From positions 1 to 16,961 of the forward strand of contig JBCCBV010000035.1 in NCBI GenBank assembly GCA_039033855.1: a stretch of DNA of 16,961 nt, given 5' to 3'. How positions within the stretch are numbered: the stretch's first letter is position 1; each line of letters begins with the position of its first letter. Shown piece after piece: positions 6,540 to 14,733 of this stretch. Both the position numbers and the translations under genes were made by a program. Below the pieces are notes generated by a model. The model saw nothing but the letters and a program-made list of their open reading frames with translations. It was not told where the DNA came from and did not search any database. This DNA comes from JBCCBV01 sp039033855 (GTDB taxonomy: Bacteria > Planctomycetota > Phycisphaerae > Phycisphaerales > Phycisphaeraceae).

Positions 6540-7760
6540 TCAGAGCGCCCCGTAGACGACTTCGCCTTGAGCGAGGGTGGCGCGGAGCCAGCGGTCGTCC
6601 CACCCCCAGATCAGCCGGCCGAGCGGGTCGGGGTGGGTGCGCCAGCCCTCTGGCGGGTCGAGCACCACCAGGTCGGCCGGGGCGCCGGGCTCGAGGGTGC
6701 CGGCGTCGGTCCAGCCGAGCGCCTCGGCGGCGGCTGCGGTGATGTCGAACCAGGCCTCGCCGGAGGGGATGACCACGCCATCGCGGCGCCAGGCGGTTTC
6801 GATCATCGCTCGGGCCACGCGGGGCATGGCTACGTCGTAGCCGCCGCCGATGTCCGAGCCGGGCGCCACGCGGACCCCGGCGGCCCGCAGCGCGGCGCGG
6901 TCCATATCGCCCGAACCCAGGAACGTGTTGGCGGTCGGGCAGTGGGCGGCGATGGTGCCGGCGTCGGCCAGGGCCTGGCGGTCGGCGTGGTTCACATGGA
7001 TGACGTGGCCCATGAGCGCGCGGGGCGTCAGCAGGCCGGCGTCGGCGTAGACCTGGACGTAGGGCTTGGCGTAGCGGCGCTCGACCTCGGCGCACTCGGC
7101 GACGTTCTCGGAAAGATGGGTTTGCACGACCGCGTCGTGCTCGGCCGCCAATCGCCCGGCGCCCTGCATCAGACGCTCGGAGCAGGACAGCGCGAAGCGC
7201 GGGGTCACGGCCGCGGCGACGCGTCCCGAGGCGCCGTGCTTGTCGAGCAGGTCGGCGGTCTGGTCGAGCAGGTCGTCGGCGGGCTGGAGCAGTGCGTCGG
7301 GGGCGCCCTCGTCCATGAGCACGTGGCCGACGCGGGCCCGCAGCCCGCGTTGTCGGCAGAGGGTGAGCGCGGCGTCCGCGGCGGCGTGGTGGACGGTGGC
7401 GTAGGCGCCGATGCCGACGGTGCCGACCGACAGCAGCCGGTCGATCACGCCGTGGAGGTCGGCGCGGGCGCGGTCGGTGTCGGCCCAGCGCATCTCGGCG
7501 GGGAAGGTGACCTCGCTGAGCCAGTCGAGCAGGGGGCGGCCGTGCGCGCCGACGATGGGGAACTGCGGCAGGTGGACGTGGGCGTCGGTAAACGCCGGCG
7601 AGATGAGCGGCGCGTCCGCGGGCAGCCGGTTCGGCGCGGCGGGGTCTTCGAGTTCGACCGAAGCGACCCGGCCGTCGCGCAGGGTGATCCGCCCGGCGCC
7701 GAGGGTGACGGCGGCGGGGTTGGCGGGGTCGGGCAGGATCAGCGCGCCGGAGAGTTGCAT
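6540..7760 (-). CDS. guaD: Guanine deaminase (amidohydrolase superfamily)
   Basis: Converts guanine to xanthine and ammonia in purine salvage or catabolism, in the cytosol. The 406-residue protein has the amidohydrolase metal set: H61-V-H63 in FTDAHVHLPQ, H215 in QTHLSE (with catalytic E218), a histidine in GHVIHVNH (H252 or H255), and D303 in GSDIGGG. Family-specific matches to GuaD are LLDWLSEVTFPAE (78-89), VLMDEGAPDALL (147-158), AVTPRFALSCS (184-194) and CPTANTFLGSG (274-284). The length is slightly under the usual 430-450 but all key motifs are present. It starts 70 bases after the symporter gene ends on the same strand, so it may be the last gene of that cluster or have its own promoter. 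The symporter could then carry a purine, which is an alternative to a cell-wall product. Confidence 0.9.
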   Translation of the reverse strand: MQLSGALILPDPANPAAVTLGAGRITLRDGRVASVELEDPAAPNRLPADAPLISPAFTDAHVHLPQFPIVGAHGRPLLDWLSEVTFPAEMRWADTDRARADLHGVIDRLLSVGTVGIGAYATVHHAAADAALTLCRQRGLRARVGHVLMDEGAPDALLQPADDLLDQTADLLDKHGASGRVAAAVTPRFALSCSERLMQGAGRLAAEHDAVVQTHLSENVAECAEVERRYAKPYVQVYADAGLLTPRALMGHVIHVNHADRQALADAGTIAAHCPTANTFLGSGDMDRAALRAAGVRVAPGSDIGGGYDVAMPRVARAMIETAWRRDGVVIPSGEAWFDITAAAAEALGWTDAGTLEPGAPADLVVLDPPEGWRTHPDPLGRLIWGWDDRWLRATLAQGEVVYGAL

Positions 7761-7830
7761 CCTCAGAGCTTACGGGCAAGCCGGCGGATCGCGCGAAGCG
7801 TTGGCGCAGACCTGCGTCGTACGCGGGGGG

Positions 7831-10047
7831 TTACTCGGCGGGCCGGTCGGAGCTGGGCGCGGGTGGCGGGTCGTCGAGGCCGCCGGTGTCGTCTTGGTCG
7901 GAGTTGGCCGGCGTTTCGGGCCACTCGGCGGGGTGGACGGGGGGCAGCGCAGCGGGGTTGTCTTCCGGCCGGCGATACGGGTCGGCCAGCAGGTAGCCGA
8001 ACAGCAACGACACCCCGCCGCCAATCACGGCCCACCACGGCCAGGCGATGTTGACCTTCGCGGGCTCGCCTTGCGACCTGTCCTCAAGCGTGGGCTGCTT
8101 GTCTTGGTCGGCGAGGATCGGCTGGCCTTCTGCGTTGGTGAGGACTTCGTCGGTCAGGGGGTGCTTGAGGTGGATCGGATCGCCGTCGGGGTCGGGCACG
8201 GGGTTGCCGTCGGCGTCGAGGACGGCGGGGTAGACGAGCTTGGTCTCGCCGGTGTCGGGGTCGGTCTCGGTGAAGTAACCGTCCCACGTCGCCCAGCCCA
8301 TGGCTGCGCAGCCGGCGAGCAAGAGGGGGGTTTTCAAGAGTCTGGCTTTCTTGCGGTCACCATCCTTCGTGGCGAGCGCCGAGGCGATCCAGGTCGATAG
8401 GGCGATGGCCGCGAAGCCGCCGCAGGCGTAGTAGGCCCAGGTTTCATGGAAGTTCGCCGCGAAGACGCACATCACCCCGAGCGGTGCGGCCCAGACCAGG
8501 CCCCGTCCGTTAACGCCGAAGGGCAGCCAGGCCAGCAGGAACGCGGCAAACAGCCCGCCGGCCACGTAGCTGGCCAGGCCGAGGGCCAGGTCGAGGATGG
8601 GCACGCCGGTCGCTTCTTTGAACGCCGCAACGCCAAACGCGGTGACGCAGAGCATGGCGCCCCAGAAGACGATGAGCCCGCGCGAGATCAGCACGATGCG
8701 TTTGCCCTCGCCGGGGGCCGATGCGCTGATGTCGGACTCGTCGGCGTCGACGTGCAGGCCGAGCGACTTTGCTCGCATCGGCAGATACACCGCCGAGATC
8801 GTCGTTTGCGCCAGCGCCGCCAGGATGGACGTCATGCTGGAGATCGCCGCGGCAAAGATGCCCGCCACGATCAAGCCCTTCAGGCCGACCGGGATCTGTT
8901 CGAGGATGAAGACGACAAACACCTTGTCGTTTTCTTTGGCCACCAGTTGGGCCCCCGCGGCGGTCAGCAGCTCGGGCTGCGTTTTGTAGAACACGAACAG
9001 GCCCACGCCGACCAGCAGCATCAGCGCGGTCACCAACTCGGCGGAGTAGCTGGCGAGCATGGCGACCTTGGCGTCGCGCTGGCTTTTGCAGCTGAAGATG
9101 CGTTGGGCCAGCAACTGGTCGGTGCCGTAGGCTCCGATGTTGCCCACCACCACCGCAAAACCGGCCGCCGACAGTGTGTACGGCGTGGTGAAGTCGAACG
9201 CCTTGTCGATGTTGAAGACCAGGAACTTCCCGGCTTCGCTCCCGACTTCGGTGAATTGCCCCGGGCCGCCCGGGAGGTTCAGCAGCACCACGCCGAGCGC
9301 CACTAGCCCGCCGATCACGAACACGCAGTAGAGCATGGCGTCGGTCCACACCACCGTGGCCAGCCCGCCGAGCATGGTCCACGCCACCGAGACCACGCCC
9401 ACGGCAACGATGGCCGCGGCCAACGGGTTGAGCCCGGTCTGCTGCTCGATCCACAGCAGCTCGTCAAACAGGACCAGTTGCAGCACGAGGGCCGACAGGT
9501 ACACCCGCGCGGCCTGGGCAAGCAAGCCGCCCAGCGTGAACAGCCCGGTGGTGACGCCCTTGGCGCCCGAGCCGAGCTGGTAGCCCATGTAGTCGTACGG
9601 GCTGTAGACCTTGCGTTTGTAATAGGCCGGCACAAGGAAGAACGTGATGAACAGCCGCGAGAGCAGTCCGGCGATGATGCCGAGCTGCAGGTAAGTCATG
9701 TTGCCGCTGAAGGCGATCGCCGGCACGCCGATGAACGTGACCGCGGAGATCGTGGTCGCGATCAACGAGGCCGACACGGCGTACCACGGCAGGCGCCCGC
9801 CGCCGCGGAAAAAGTCGTCCATGCCCTTCTGCTTGCCGGCCAGCTTGACGCCGAGCACCGACACGCCGACCAGGTAGATCAGCATGACGGCCCAGTCGAT
9901 CCCGCCGAGCTTGCCGAGCGCGCCGCCGGCCGCAGGGGCTTCGGCCTGGGCCAGGATCATGGGATGGACGAGGCTCTCGGCGACGCCGGGGAACGAGATG
10001 GGCATGAGGCGGGGGGTTCCGGCGAAGGGTTCGGCGCCGGACATCAC
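7831..10047 (-). CDS. Sodium:solute symporter (SSS family) with C-terminal extension
   Basis: An inner-membrane Na+-coupled importer of the SSS (SLC5-like) family. The 738-residue product starts at a GTG (10047), followed by an ATG; later ATGs at 10005 and 9960 would also keep the first helix (IDWAVMLIYLVG, 50-61). No start has a Shine-Dalgarno. The core of about 13 helices includes KGMDDFFRGGGRLPWYAVSAS (74-94), typical of SSS proteins, then SAVTFIGVPA. After residue 570 it departs from the usual plan: an extra helix (570-592), a roughly 70-residue polar loop with DPDTGE and DADGNPVPDPDGDP, a last helix (about 665-689), and a Pro/Asp-rich tail to 738. It lies 21 nt after the amidase gene, pointing to uptake of an amidase or GHL10 product, though this is inference. 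Adjacent guaD makes a purine a second candidate. Confidence 0.9.
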   Translation of the reverse strand: MMSGAEPFAGTPRLMPISFPGVAESLVHPMILAQAEAPAAGGALGKLGGIDWAVMLIYLVGVSVLGVKLAGKQKGMDDFFRGGGRLPWYAVSASLIATTISAVTFIGVPAIAFSGNMTYLQLGIIAGLLSRLFITFFLVPAYYKRKVYSPYDYMGYQLGSGAKGVTTGLFTLGGLLAQAARVYLSALVLQLVLFDELLWIEQQTGLNPLAAAIVAVGVVSVAWTMLGGLATVVWTDAMLYCVFVIGGLVALGVVLLNLPGGPGQFTEVGSEAGKFLVFNIDKAFDFTTPYTLSAAGFAVVVGNIGAYGTDQLLAQRIFSCKSQRDAKVAMLASYSAELVTALMLLVGVGLFVFYKTQPELLTAAGAQLVAKENDKVFVVFILEQIPVGLKGLIVAGIFAAAISSMTSILAALAQTTISAVYLPMRAKSLGLHVDADESDISASAPGEGKRIVLISRGLIVFWGAMLCVTAFGVAAFKEATGVPILDLALGLASYVAGGLFAAFLLAWLPFGVNGRGLVWAAPLGVMCVFAANFHETWAYYACGGFAAIALSTWIASALATKDGDRKKARLLKTPLLLAGCAAMGWATWDGYFTETDPDTGETKLVYPAVLDADGNPVPDPDGDPIHLKHPLTDEVLTNAEGQPILADQDKQPTLEDRSQGEPAKVNIAWPWWAVIGGGVSLLFGYLLADPYRRPEDNPAALPPVHPAEWPETPANSDQDDTGGLDDPPPAPSSDRPAE

Positions 10048-10068
10048 GCGCCGCGAAGGGGGCGGTCG

Positions 10069-11397
10069 TCAGCGGGCCGGGCCGAGCGGCGTGATCGAGA
10101 CCTCGTTGTCTTCGAGCGTCACGGCGTACCGCTGGGGGTAGTTGGAGTGTTTGTACTCGTTGGTGTGGTGGATGGCGACCTCGCACTGGGCGTAGGCCTC
10201 GGCCGGGTCCGCGCTGGTAGGCAGGTCGAACTCCAGGGCGCCGGTCTCGGGGTCGAACAAGTGCGGCACGCGCTGCCCATCGACAAACACGCTGACGGTC
10301 GAAGGCAAGGTGCGCAGTCGGTCGCTGCCCCACCAGTCGGGCAGGCCGGGGTCGACGATCGTGCGCAGGCGCGTTCCGGCCAGGCCCGGCGTGTCGGCAT
10401 CGCCTTGCGTGGACGCGGGCTGGGCGGAAGCGTCGATCACCTCGGGCGGGGTTTGTGAGGGCCGGCCGCCGTAGGCGTATTCGCAGAGGCCTTCGTACAC
10501 GGCATAGGCCTCGCGCAGGTTGTAGCCGGCGTCGCGCAGGCGCTGTTCTTCTTCGGGATGCGAGAAGAACGAGCTTTCGAGCAGGAACGCCGGCACCTGC
10601 GCATGTCGGAGCACGGCGAAGCCCGAGGCGTACATCTGGCTGTCGCTGTGCAGCGGGGCGGTGCGGGCCACGTCGGTGCGGAGGTGCGCGCCCAAGCGGT
10701 GGGCCACGTAGCGGGCGGCGTCCATGTCGGGCTCGGCGTAGCGCGACGCGCCGTGGAACCACACGCTGCCGTAGTTGGCGGTGGGCGAGCTGGCGGCGTT
10801 GTGATGGATGGAGATGAACAGGTCGGCGCCCACGCCGCCGTCGGGCCTGGCGATGGTGTTGGCCAGGTCGGCACGGAGCTTGTGCGTGCCTTTGAGGTTG
10901 TCGTTGGCGCGGTCGGACACCTCGCCGGTGCGGGTGAGTTCGACCGTGGCGCCGGCGTCGCGCAGCAGGCGTGCGAGCAGGTGGGCGACGCGGAGGTTCA
11001 TTTCGGCTTCGCGCACGCCGGTGGGCCCGCGCTTGTAGCCGCGGACGTCGGCCCGGCCGCCGTGGCCGGGGTCGAGCACGATGACCCAGCCTTCGAGGTA
11101 TTTCTCGGCCGGGTGTCGCGGGATGTCGATGGGGCGCTGATGGTCGACCCACTCGGCCCGGCCGTCGATCATGGCCACGGCCTGATCGAACGTGGTGGGC
11201 GTAGCGTTCGACAGCCCGCCGAGCGGGTCGGGCGTGAGGTCGTAGAGCGTGGGGTCCGCGTCGGACTGCGTTGCCGTCGCAGGGGCGGCTGCTTTCGCGG
11301 AGTCGGTGTTTGAGCTCGGGTCGGACTTCGGCGAGCAGGCCGTAAGACCCACCAGCCCGGCCAAGCCGAACGCCGCGAGGGGGGAGATGGTTTTCAT
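10069..11397 (-). CDS. Lipoprotein N-acetylmuramoyl-L-alanine amidase (Amidase_3)
   Basis: Cleaves the bond between N-acetylmuramic acid and L-alanine in peptidoglycan or its fragments. The 442-residue protein begins with a lipoprotein signal, lipobox LTAC with C21, and a low-complexity Ser/Ala/Asp linker to about residue 48. The catalytic domain (about 103-310) shows the zinc ligands H112 in LDPGHGG, E130 in GVREAEMNL and H198 in ISIHHNA, and the catalytic E274 in FLLESSFFSHPEE. An extra C-terminal domain (about 315-442), rich in beta-strand-like sequence, ends the protein and is unassigned. It lies 21 nt downstream of the GHL10 gene and 21 nt upstream of the symporter gene, so the three are very probably cotranscribed. 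It is expected at the membrane facing the periplasm. There is no Shine-Dalgarno before the ATG. Confidence 0.93.
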   Translation of the reverse strand: MKTISPLAAFGLAGLVGLTACSPKSDPSSNTDSAKAAAPATATQSDADPTLYDLTPDPLGGLSNATPTTFDQAVAMIDGRAEWVDHQRPIDIPRHPAEKYLEGWVIVLDPGHGGRADVRGYKRGPTGVREAEMNLRVAHLLARLLRDAGATVELTRTGEVSDRANDNLKGTHKLRADLANTIARPDGGVGADLFISIHHNAASSPTANYGSVWFHGASRYAEPDMDAARYVAHRLGAHLRTDVARTAPLHSDSQMYASGFAVLRHAQVPAFLLESSFFSHPEEEQRLRDAGYNLREAYAVYEGLCEYAYGGRPSQTPPEVIDASAQPASTQGDADTPGLAGTRLRTIVDPGLPDWWGSDRLRTLPSTVSVFVDGQRVPHLFDPETGALEFDLPTSADPAEAYAQCEVAIHHTNEYKHSNYPQRYAVTLEDNEVSITPLGPAR

Positions 11398-11418
11398 GCG
11401 CGGGGAACGGGTCCGTGT

Positions 11419-13386
11419 TCAGGCGCGACGGCGACGCAGCGCCAGCAGGGCGGGCGCGCCAAGCAATAGCGCCGAGGCAGGCTCGGGGATGTTGGTGACG
11501 GCCGGCGATCCCGAGCCGAACTCCTGGGCGAGCACGTCGAAGTCGAGCAGCGTCACCACGCCGTCGCCGTTGGCGTCGCCTTGGGCCTTGCCGCCCACGG
11601 TGCCGAAGTTGGACGAGAGGATGTCGAAGTCGATCAGGTCGACCGCGCCGTCGCCGTTGAAGTCGGACGCCATGATGGGCACCGTCGACAGCGAACCGAA
11701 CGGGTTGAACGACACGTCGTCGAGGAAGATCACCGCGCCGCCGGCGTTGTCGCCGAAGAACTGGATGCTGTCGAGGGTGATGGTGTTGCCTTCCACCAGG
11801 CCGTCGCCGTTGATCCAGCCTTCCCAGGCGCCGTCGTCTGAAAGGTCCCACTCGTAGAGGTGCCACTCGCCGTCGGCGATGATGTTCTTCTCGAAGCCGC
11901 GCTCGGCGGTGCCTTCCACGTCGTCGATGGCGATGCGGGTCGACAGGCCCTCGGTCTCGGTCTTGAGCCAGAAGCCCACGTAGCCCTGGGCCAGCATCTC
12001 GAGGTTGTTGCCCGGCGAGCCGGAACCGGCCAGGTGGCGGAGGAACCAGTCGTCCTGGTCGGCGGCGATGCTGATCCGCTGCGATTGACCGACGCCGGTG
12101 AGCGCTTCTGTGGCGTCCAGCGCCGCGGTGGCGGCGGTGATCCCTACGTTGCTTCCCGAGGCGGTCGGCGAGCCGTTGAAGTAGCCCTCATCGTCGTCGA
12201 AGTCGGACACGGCCATGCCGATGAGGCCGGCGTCGTCGCGCGCTTGGAGGTCGGCGTTGAACTGCTGCACGTCCTGGCCGATCGCGGTCAGGCTCGAGCC
12301 GCTGTAGATCGAGCCGTAGCTGAAGATCGTGTACCCGTTGGCGCCCAGGGCCTGGCTGACGGTCAACTGGTCGAGGGTCTGGCCGGGGTCGCCGCCGTGC
12401 AGGTAGCTGCCCAGGCCGGCCGAGATGTCGGCCGCGTCGGCGCGGTTGCGGTACAGCAGCAGGTTCTGGCGGAACAGCGCGTCGTTGGTCGTGTAGATCA
12501 TCGGGTGGGCGATGTCGAGATCGCCGTCGTCGACCCACTTGCCGGCGTCCTGGCGGTAGTCGTTGTTGCCGATGTTGAAGTCGCGCCAGACCGCGGCGGT
12601 GGTCTTGAGGTTGGGGTCGGCGGCCTTGACCGCGGCGTCGATGCCTTGCACGGTCAGGGTGATTTGATCGGACACCCACTGCTTGTAGGAGGCGGTGCCG
12701 CTGGACGTGAAGGTGAAGCCGGTGTCGGCCTCATACCGGGCGCGGGTGTCGGGGTCGGCGGGGTAGTTGATGGGCGAGCCGAGGCTGTTTTCGATCAGCC
12801 GGATGTAGTCCATGTGGACGCCGGCCACGCCATAGCGGCTGGCGATGTCGCCGGCGACGTTGGCCAGGTGGGCCCGGGCGTCGGGGTGGGTGGGGTTGAT
12901 GCCCAGGTAGCTCGAACCGATGGGCTCGTCGTTGCCGTTGAAGTCTTTGAGCCGCCACTCGGGGTGGAGGTTGTAGACGTGGTTGGGGTCGCTGGGCGGG
13001 TTGTTGGGGAAGGTGGAGTCGCGCCAGAACGGGATGGTGTTGATCCACGCGTGGATCTTGACGCCGTTGGTGTCGGCGCGGGTGACGGCGACTTCGAGCG
13101 GGTCGAACCCCGGGCCGGTTGGGCCGTAGGTGGCTTCCCAAGACTCGAAGTTCGAGTCGTAGCGGGCGTCGCCCTGGCCACGCACCTGCCAGTAGATGTC
13201 GGTGAAGCCGGCGGCGGCGGCGCGGTCGATCACCTGATTGATGGACGTCTGGCTGTTGTATTCGAACCGCGAGATCCAGACCGCGCGGTGGTCCTGGAAG
13301 TCGGTGGTCTGGGCCACGGCCGGGGCGGAGGTGCAAGCGAGGGCCAACAGGGCGGAGCCGGCGGAGCGTCGTGCGAGGAGGTTCAC
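11419..13386 (-). CDS. Secreted family 10-like glycosylhydrolase (GHL10/DUF187) with dockerin-like repeats and PEP-CTERM
   Basis: A predicted exported glycan hydrolase. The 655-residue protein starts at a GTG, has a signal peptide ending about APAVAQ (26), then the GHL10 barrel (about 30-385). That barrel includes HRAVWISRFEY, GFTDIYWQVRGQGDARY, GVKIHAWINT and GVHMDYIRL (D193 a likely active-site residue). A beta-sandwich follows (about 423-565). Next come two dockerin-type calcium loops, DFNGDGAVDLIDFD (from 575) and DANGDGVVTLLDFD (from 604), and a PEP-CTERM tail IPEPAS ... LRRRRA (634-655). Its substrate is unknown; GHL10 genes often sit with amidases and symporters in putative peptidoglycan-use loci. 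It is the first gene of the cluster with amidase, symporter and guanine deaminase. A strong terminator of the upstream gene ends only 37 bases before its start codon, leaving little room for a promoter. Confidence 0.88.
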   Translation of the reverse strand: MNLLARRSAGSALLALACTSAPAVAQTTDFQDHRAVWISRFEYNSQTSINQVIDRAAAAGFTDIYWQVRGQGDARYDSNFESWEATYGPTGPGFDPLEVAVTRADTNGVKIHAWINTIPFWRDSTFPNNPPSDPNHVYNLHPEWRLKDFNGNDEPIGSSYLGINPTHPDARAHLANVAGDIASRYGVAGVHMDYIRLIENSLGSPINYPADPDTRARYEADTGFTFTSSGTASYKQWVSDQITLTVQGIDAAVKAADPNLKTTAAVWRDFNIGNNDYRQDAGKWVDDGDLDIAHPMIYTTNDALFRQNLLLYRNRADAADISAGLGSYLHGGDPGQTLDQLTVSQALGANGYTIFSYGSIYSGSSLTAIGQDVQQFNADLQARDDAGLIGMAVSDFDDDEGYFNGSPTASGSNVGITAATAALDATEALTGVGQSQRISIAADQDDWFLRHLAGSGSPGNNLEMLAQGYVGFWLKTETEGLSTRIAIDDVEGTAERGFEKNIIADGEWHLYEWDLSDDGAWEGWINGDGLVEGNTITLDSIQFFGDNAGGAVIFLDDVSFNPFGSLSTVPIMASDFNGDGAVDLIDFDILSSNFGTVGGKAQGDANGDGVVTLLDFDVLAQEFGSGSPAVTNIPEPASALLLGAPALLALRRRRA

Positions 13387-13423
13387 GAGAGGGTTCCGTA
13401 GTGGGCGATGGGGGGCGGTTTAC

Positions 13424-13459
13424 AAAAAACCGCGGACCCGCGGTCAAGCGGGCCCGCGG
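13424..13459 (-). terminator. Intrinsic terminator after the 354-residue PEP-CTERM gene
   Basis: On the minus strand a 12-bp stem (CCGCGGGCCCGC with GCGGGTCCGCGG, one G-T pair) encloses a 6-nt loop TTGACC and is followed at once by six T (13429-13424). It lies 65 nt after the stop at 13525. Confidence 0.9.
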
Positions 13460-13524
13460 CGGATTCATTCCGTCGTTACGCCGTGGGGAATGGGGCATAC
13501 CCCGACTCTTGCCACGGCGAGCGA

Positions 13525-14589
13525 TCAGGCGCGGCGCCGACGCATCGCGGCCAGGCCGCCCAGGCCGAGCAGAGCCAGCGAGGCCGGTTCGGGCACGGCC
13601 GCAGGGCTCGACTGGCCGAACTGGCTGGCGAGCACGTCGAAGTCGAGCAGGTCGACCACACCGTCGCCGGTGGCGTCGCCGCTGGTTTCGTCGCCCGGGC
13701 CGCCGAAGTTGCTGGCCAGGGTGTCGAAGTCGAGCAGGTCGACCACGCCGTCCTGGTTGAAGTCGGCTTCGAGGAAGCTCACGTCCGGCACCAGGTCGAC
13801 CAGCGGGGTGGTCGGGTCAAAGTGCACGTAGGCGATTTCGACGGTGCCGAGCTCGTCGTTCTCGGGGCCGAAGTTGTAGAGCACGATCGAGTCGAGCGTG
13901 ATCGGGCCGGGCTCGAGCACGCCGTCGGACGTGCCGAAGCCGACGTTGAACAGGTCGGGGTCGCTGAGGTCGAACTCCACCAACTGGAAGGTGCCGTCAC
14001 CGACCACGGGGATCAGGTTCGAGACTTCCAGGCCGCCGGCCGAGTCGTCCACCCACAGGGCGACCTCTAGGTCGATGGCAGCGGCTTCGGTCGAGTCGTA
14101 CTTCACATAGAAGCCGAAGAAGCCCTGGCTCGAGTCGGTGGTGATCAGGTTGCCGGTCTGGGGGACGCCGGCGAGCGCGGGCAGGCGTTCGGTCCAGCTG
14201 GTCACGGCGCCGAGGGCCACGCCGCCGGAAGTGGCGGAATCGTTGGCCACGGTCACTTCATAAACGAAGGTCGGGTCGTCCAGGCCGTCGCCGCTGGGGT
14301 CGTTGCCGGCGGGGGTGAACGGCCAAGGATCGATGCCGACGCCCGTGTCGCCCACGGCCGGGGCGGGCGGGGGGTCGGCGGTGTCTTGCGAGCCGCCGGA
14401 GCTGCCCGAGCCGCCGATGCTGAACGTAAACACGCCGAAGTCGGCGAGGAACGTATCGGGGTCGGGGGTCAGCGTGTCGGGGGCGGCAAAGTCTTCGAAG
14501 ACGGTGACCTGGGCTTGGGCGGCGCCGGCGACGGCGGCCACGGCAAATCCGGCCGTAAGTAGCGACATGGTGCGGTAACGAGGGTTCAT
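13525..14589 (-). CDS. PEP-CTERM protein with beta-sandwich and tandem dockerin-like repeats
   Basis: An exported surface or matrix protein of unknown role. The 354-residue product has a signal peptide ending AAQA (26), a Ser/Gly/Pro-rich segment (about 58-105), and a beta-sandwich region (about 110-260). Two calcium-loop repeats follow, DFNQDGVVDLLDFD (from 276) and DATGDGVVDLLDFD (from 305), and a PEP-CTERM signal VPEPASLALLGLGGLAAMRRRRA at the end. Residues 158-259 align with residues 470-562 of the neighbouring GHL10 protein. The start at 14589 is fixed by a perfect AGGAGG nine bases upstream; the open frame above it reflects GC content. It is followed by a strong terminator at 13459-13424 and preceded by a leader with two hairpins. 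No catalytic motif is visible. Confidence 0.9.
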   Translation of the reverse strand: MNPRYRTMSLLTAGFAVAAVAGAAQAQVTVFEDFAAPDTLTPDPDTFLADFGVFTFSIGGSGSSGGSQDTADPPPAPAVGDTGVGIDPWPFTPAGNDPSGDGLDDPTFVYEVTVANDSATSGGVALGAVTSWTERLPALAGVPQTGNLITTDSSQGFFGFYVKYDSTEAAAIDLEVALWVDDSAGGLEVSNLIPVVGDGTFQLVEFDLSDPDLFNVGFGTSDGVLEPGPITLDSIVLYNFGPENDELGTVEIAYVHFDPTTPLVDLVPDVSFLEADFNQDGVVDLLDFDTLASNFGGPGDETSGDATGDGVVDLLDFDVLASQFGQSSPAAVPEPASLALLGLGGLAAMRRRRA

Positions 14590-14637
14590 GAAGCGGTTCC
14601 TCCTGTGCGACATGGTTGGTCGCGGGCTGCGGGATGG

Positions 14638-14675
14638 GCCGGCAATACCGGCGTAATCAGGGCGTCGAGCGACGC
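14638..14675 (-). other. Two adjacent hairpins in the 5' leader of the PEP-CTERM gene
   Basis: Two perfect 5-bp hairpins lie 14 to 37 bases beyond the AGGAGG. One is GCCGG/CCGGC with a 5-nt loop (14638-14652), the other GCGTC/GACGC with loop GAGC (14662-14675). Both fold on either strand. They match no riboswitch class I recognise. Confidence 0.35.
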
Positions 14676-14698
14676 TCATGGGCGAGAAGCAGGCTGAC

Positions 14699-14733
14699 TT
14701 ATATAACCTACCTCGCTCGGCTAACACGGTCAA
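14699..14733 (-). promoter_or_regulatory. Possible promoter of the 354-residue PEP-CTERM gene
   Basis: On the minus strand TTGACC (14733-14728) is followed, 17 bases later, by TAGGTT and then by the more -10-like TATATAA (14705-14699). The spacing to the better -10 is longer than ideal, so the exact boxes are unclear. It would give a leader of about 100 nt. Confidence 0.3.

Noticed and set aside
6438..8054. Long plus-strand open frame (538 codons) opposite guanine deaminase
   Set aside because: It lies antisense to the guaD gene and the symporter's C-terminus, both with full family motifs. Its product is Gly/Val/Arg-rich without domains, as expected from high GC.
9464..11866. 800-codon minus-strand frame across the amidase and symporter
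   Set aside because: It overlaps three genes with clear motifs in another frame, and the product is Arg/Pro-rich low complexity with no domain.
11860..13401. 513-codon plus-strand frame opposite the GHL10 gene
   Set aside because: It is antisense to a gene with signal peptide, GHL10 barrel, dockerin repeats and PEP-CTERM. The Val/Gly/Asp-rich product is a composition artefact.
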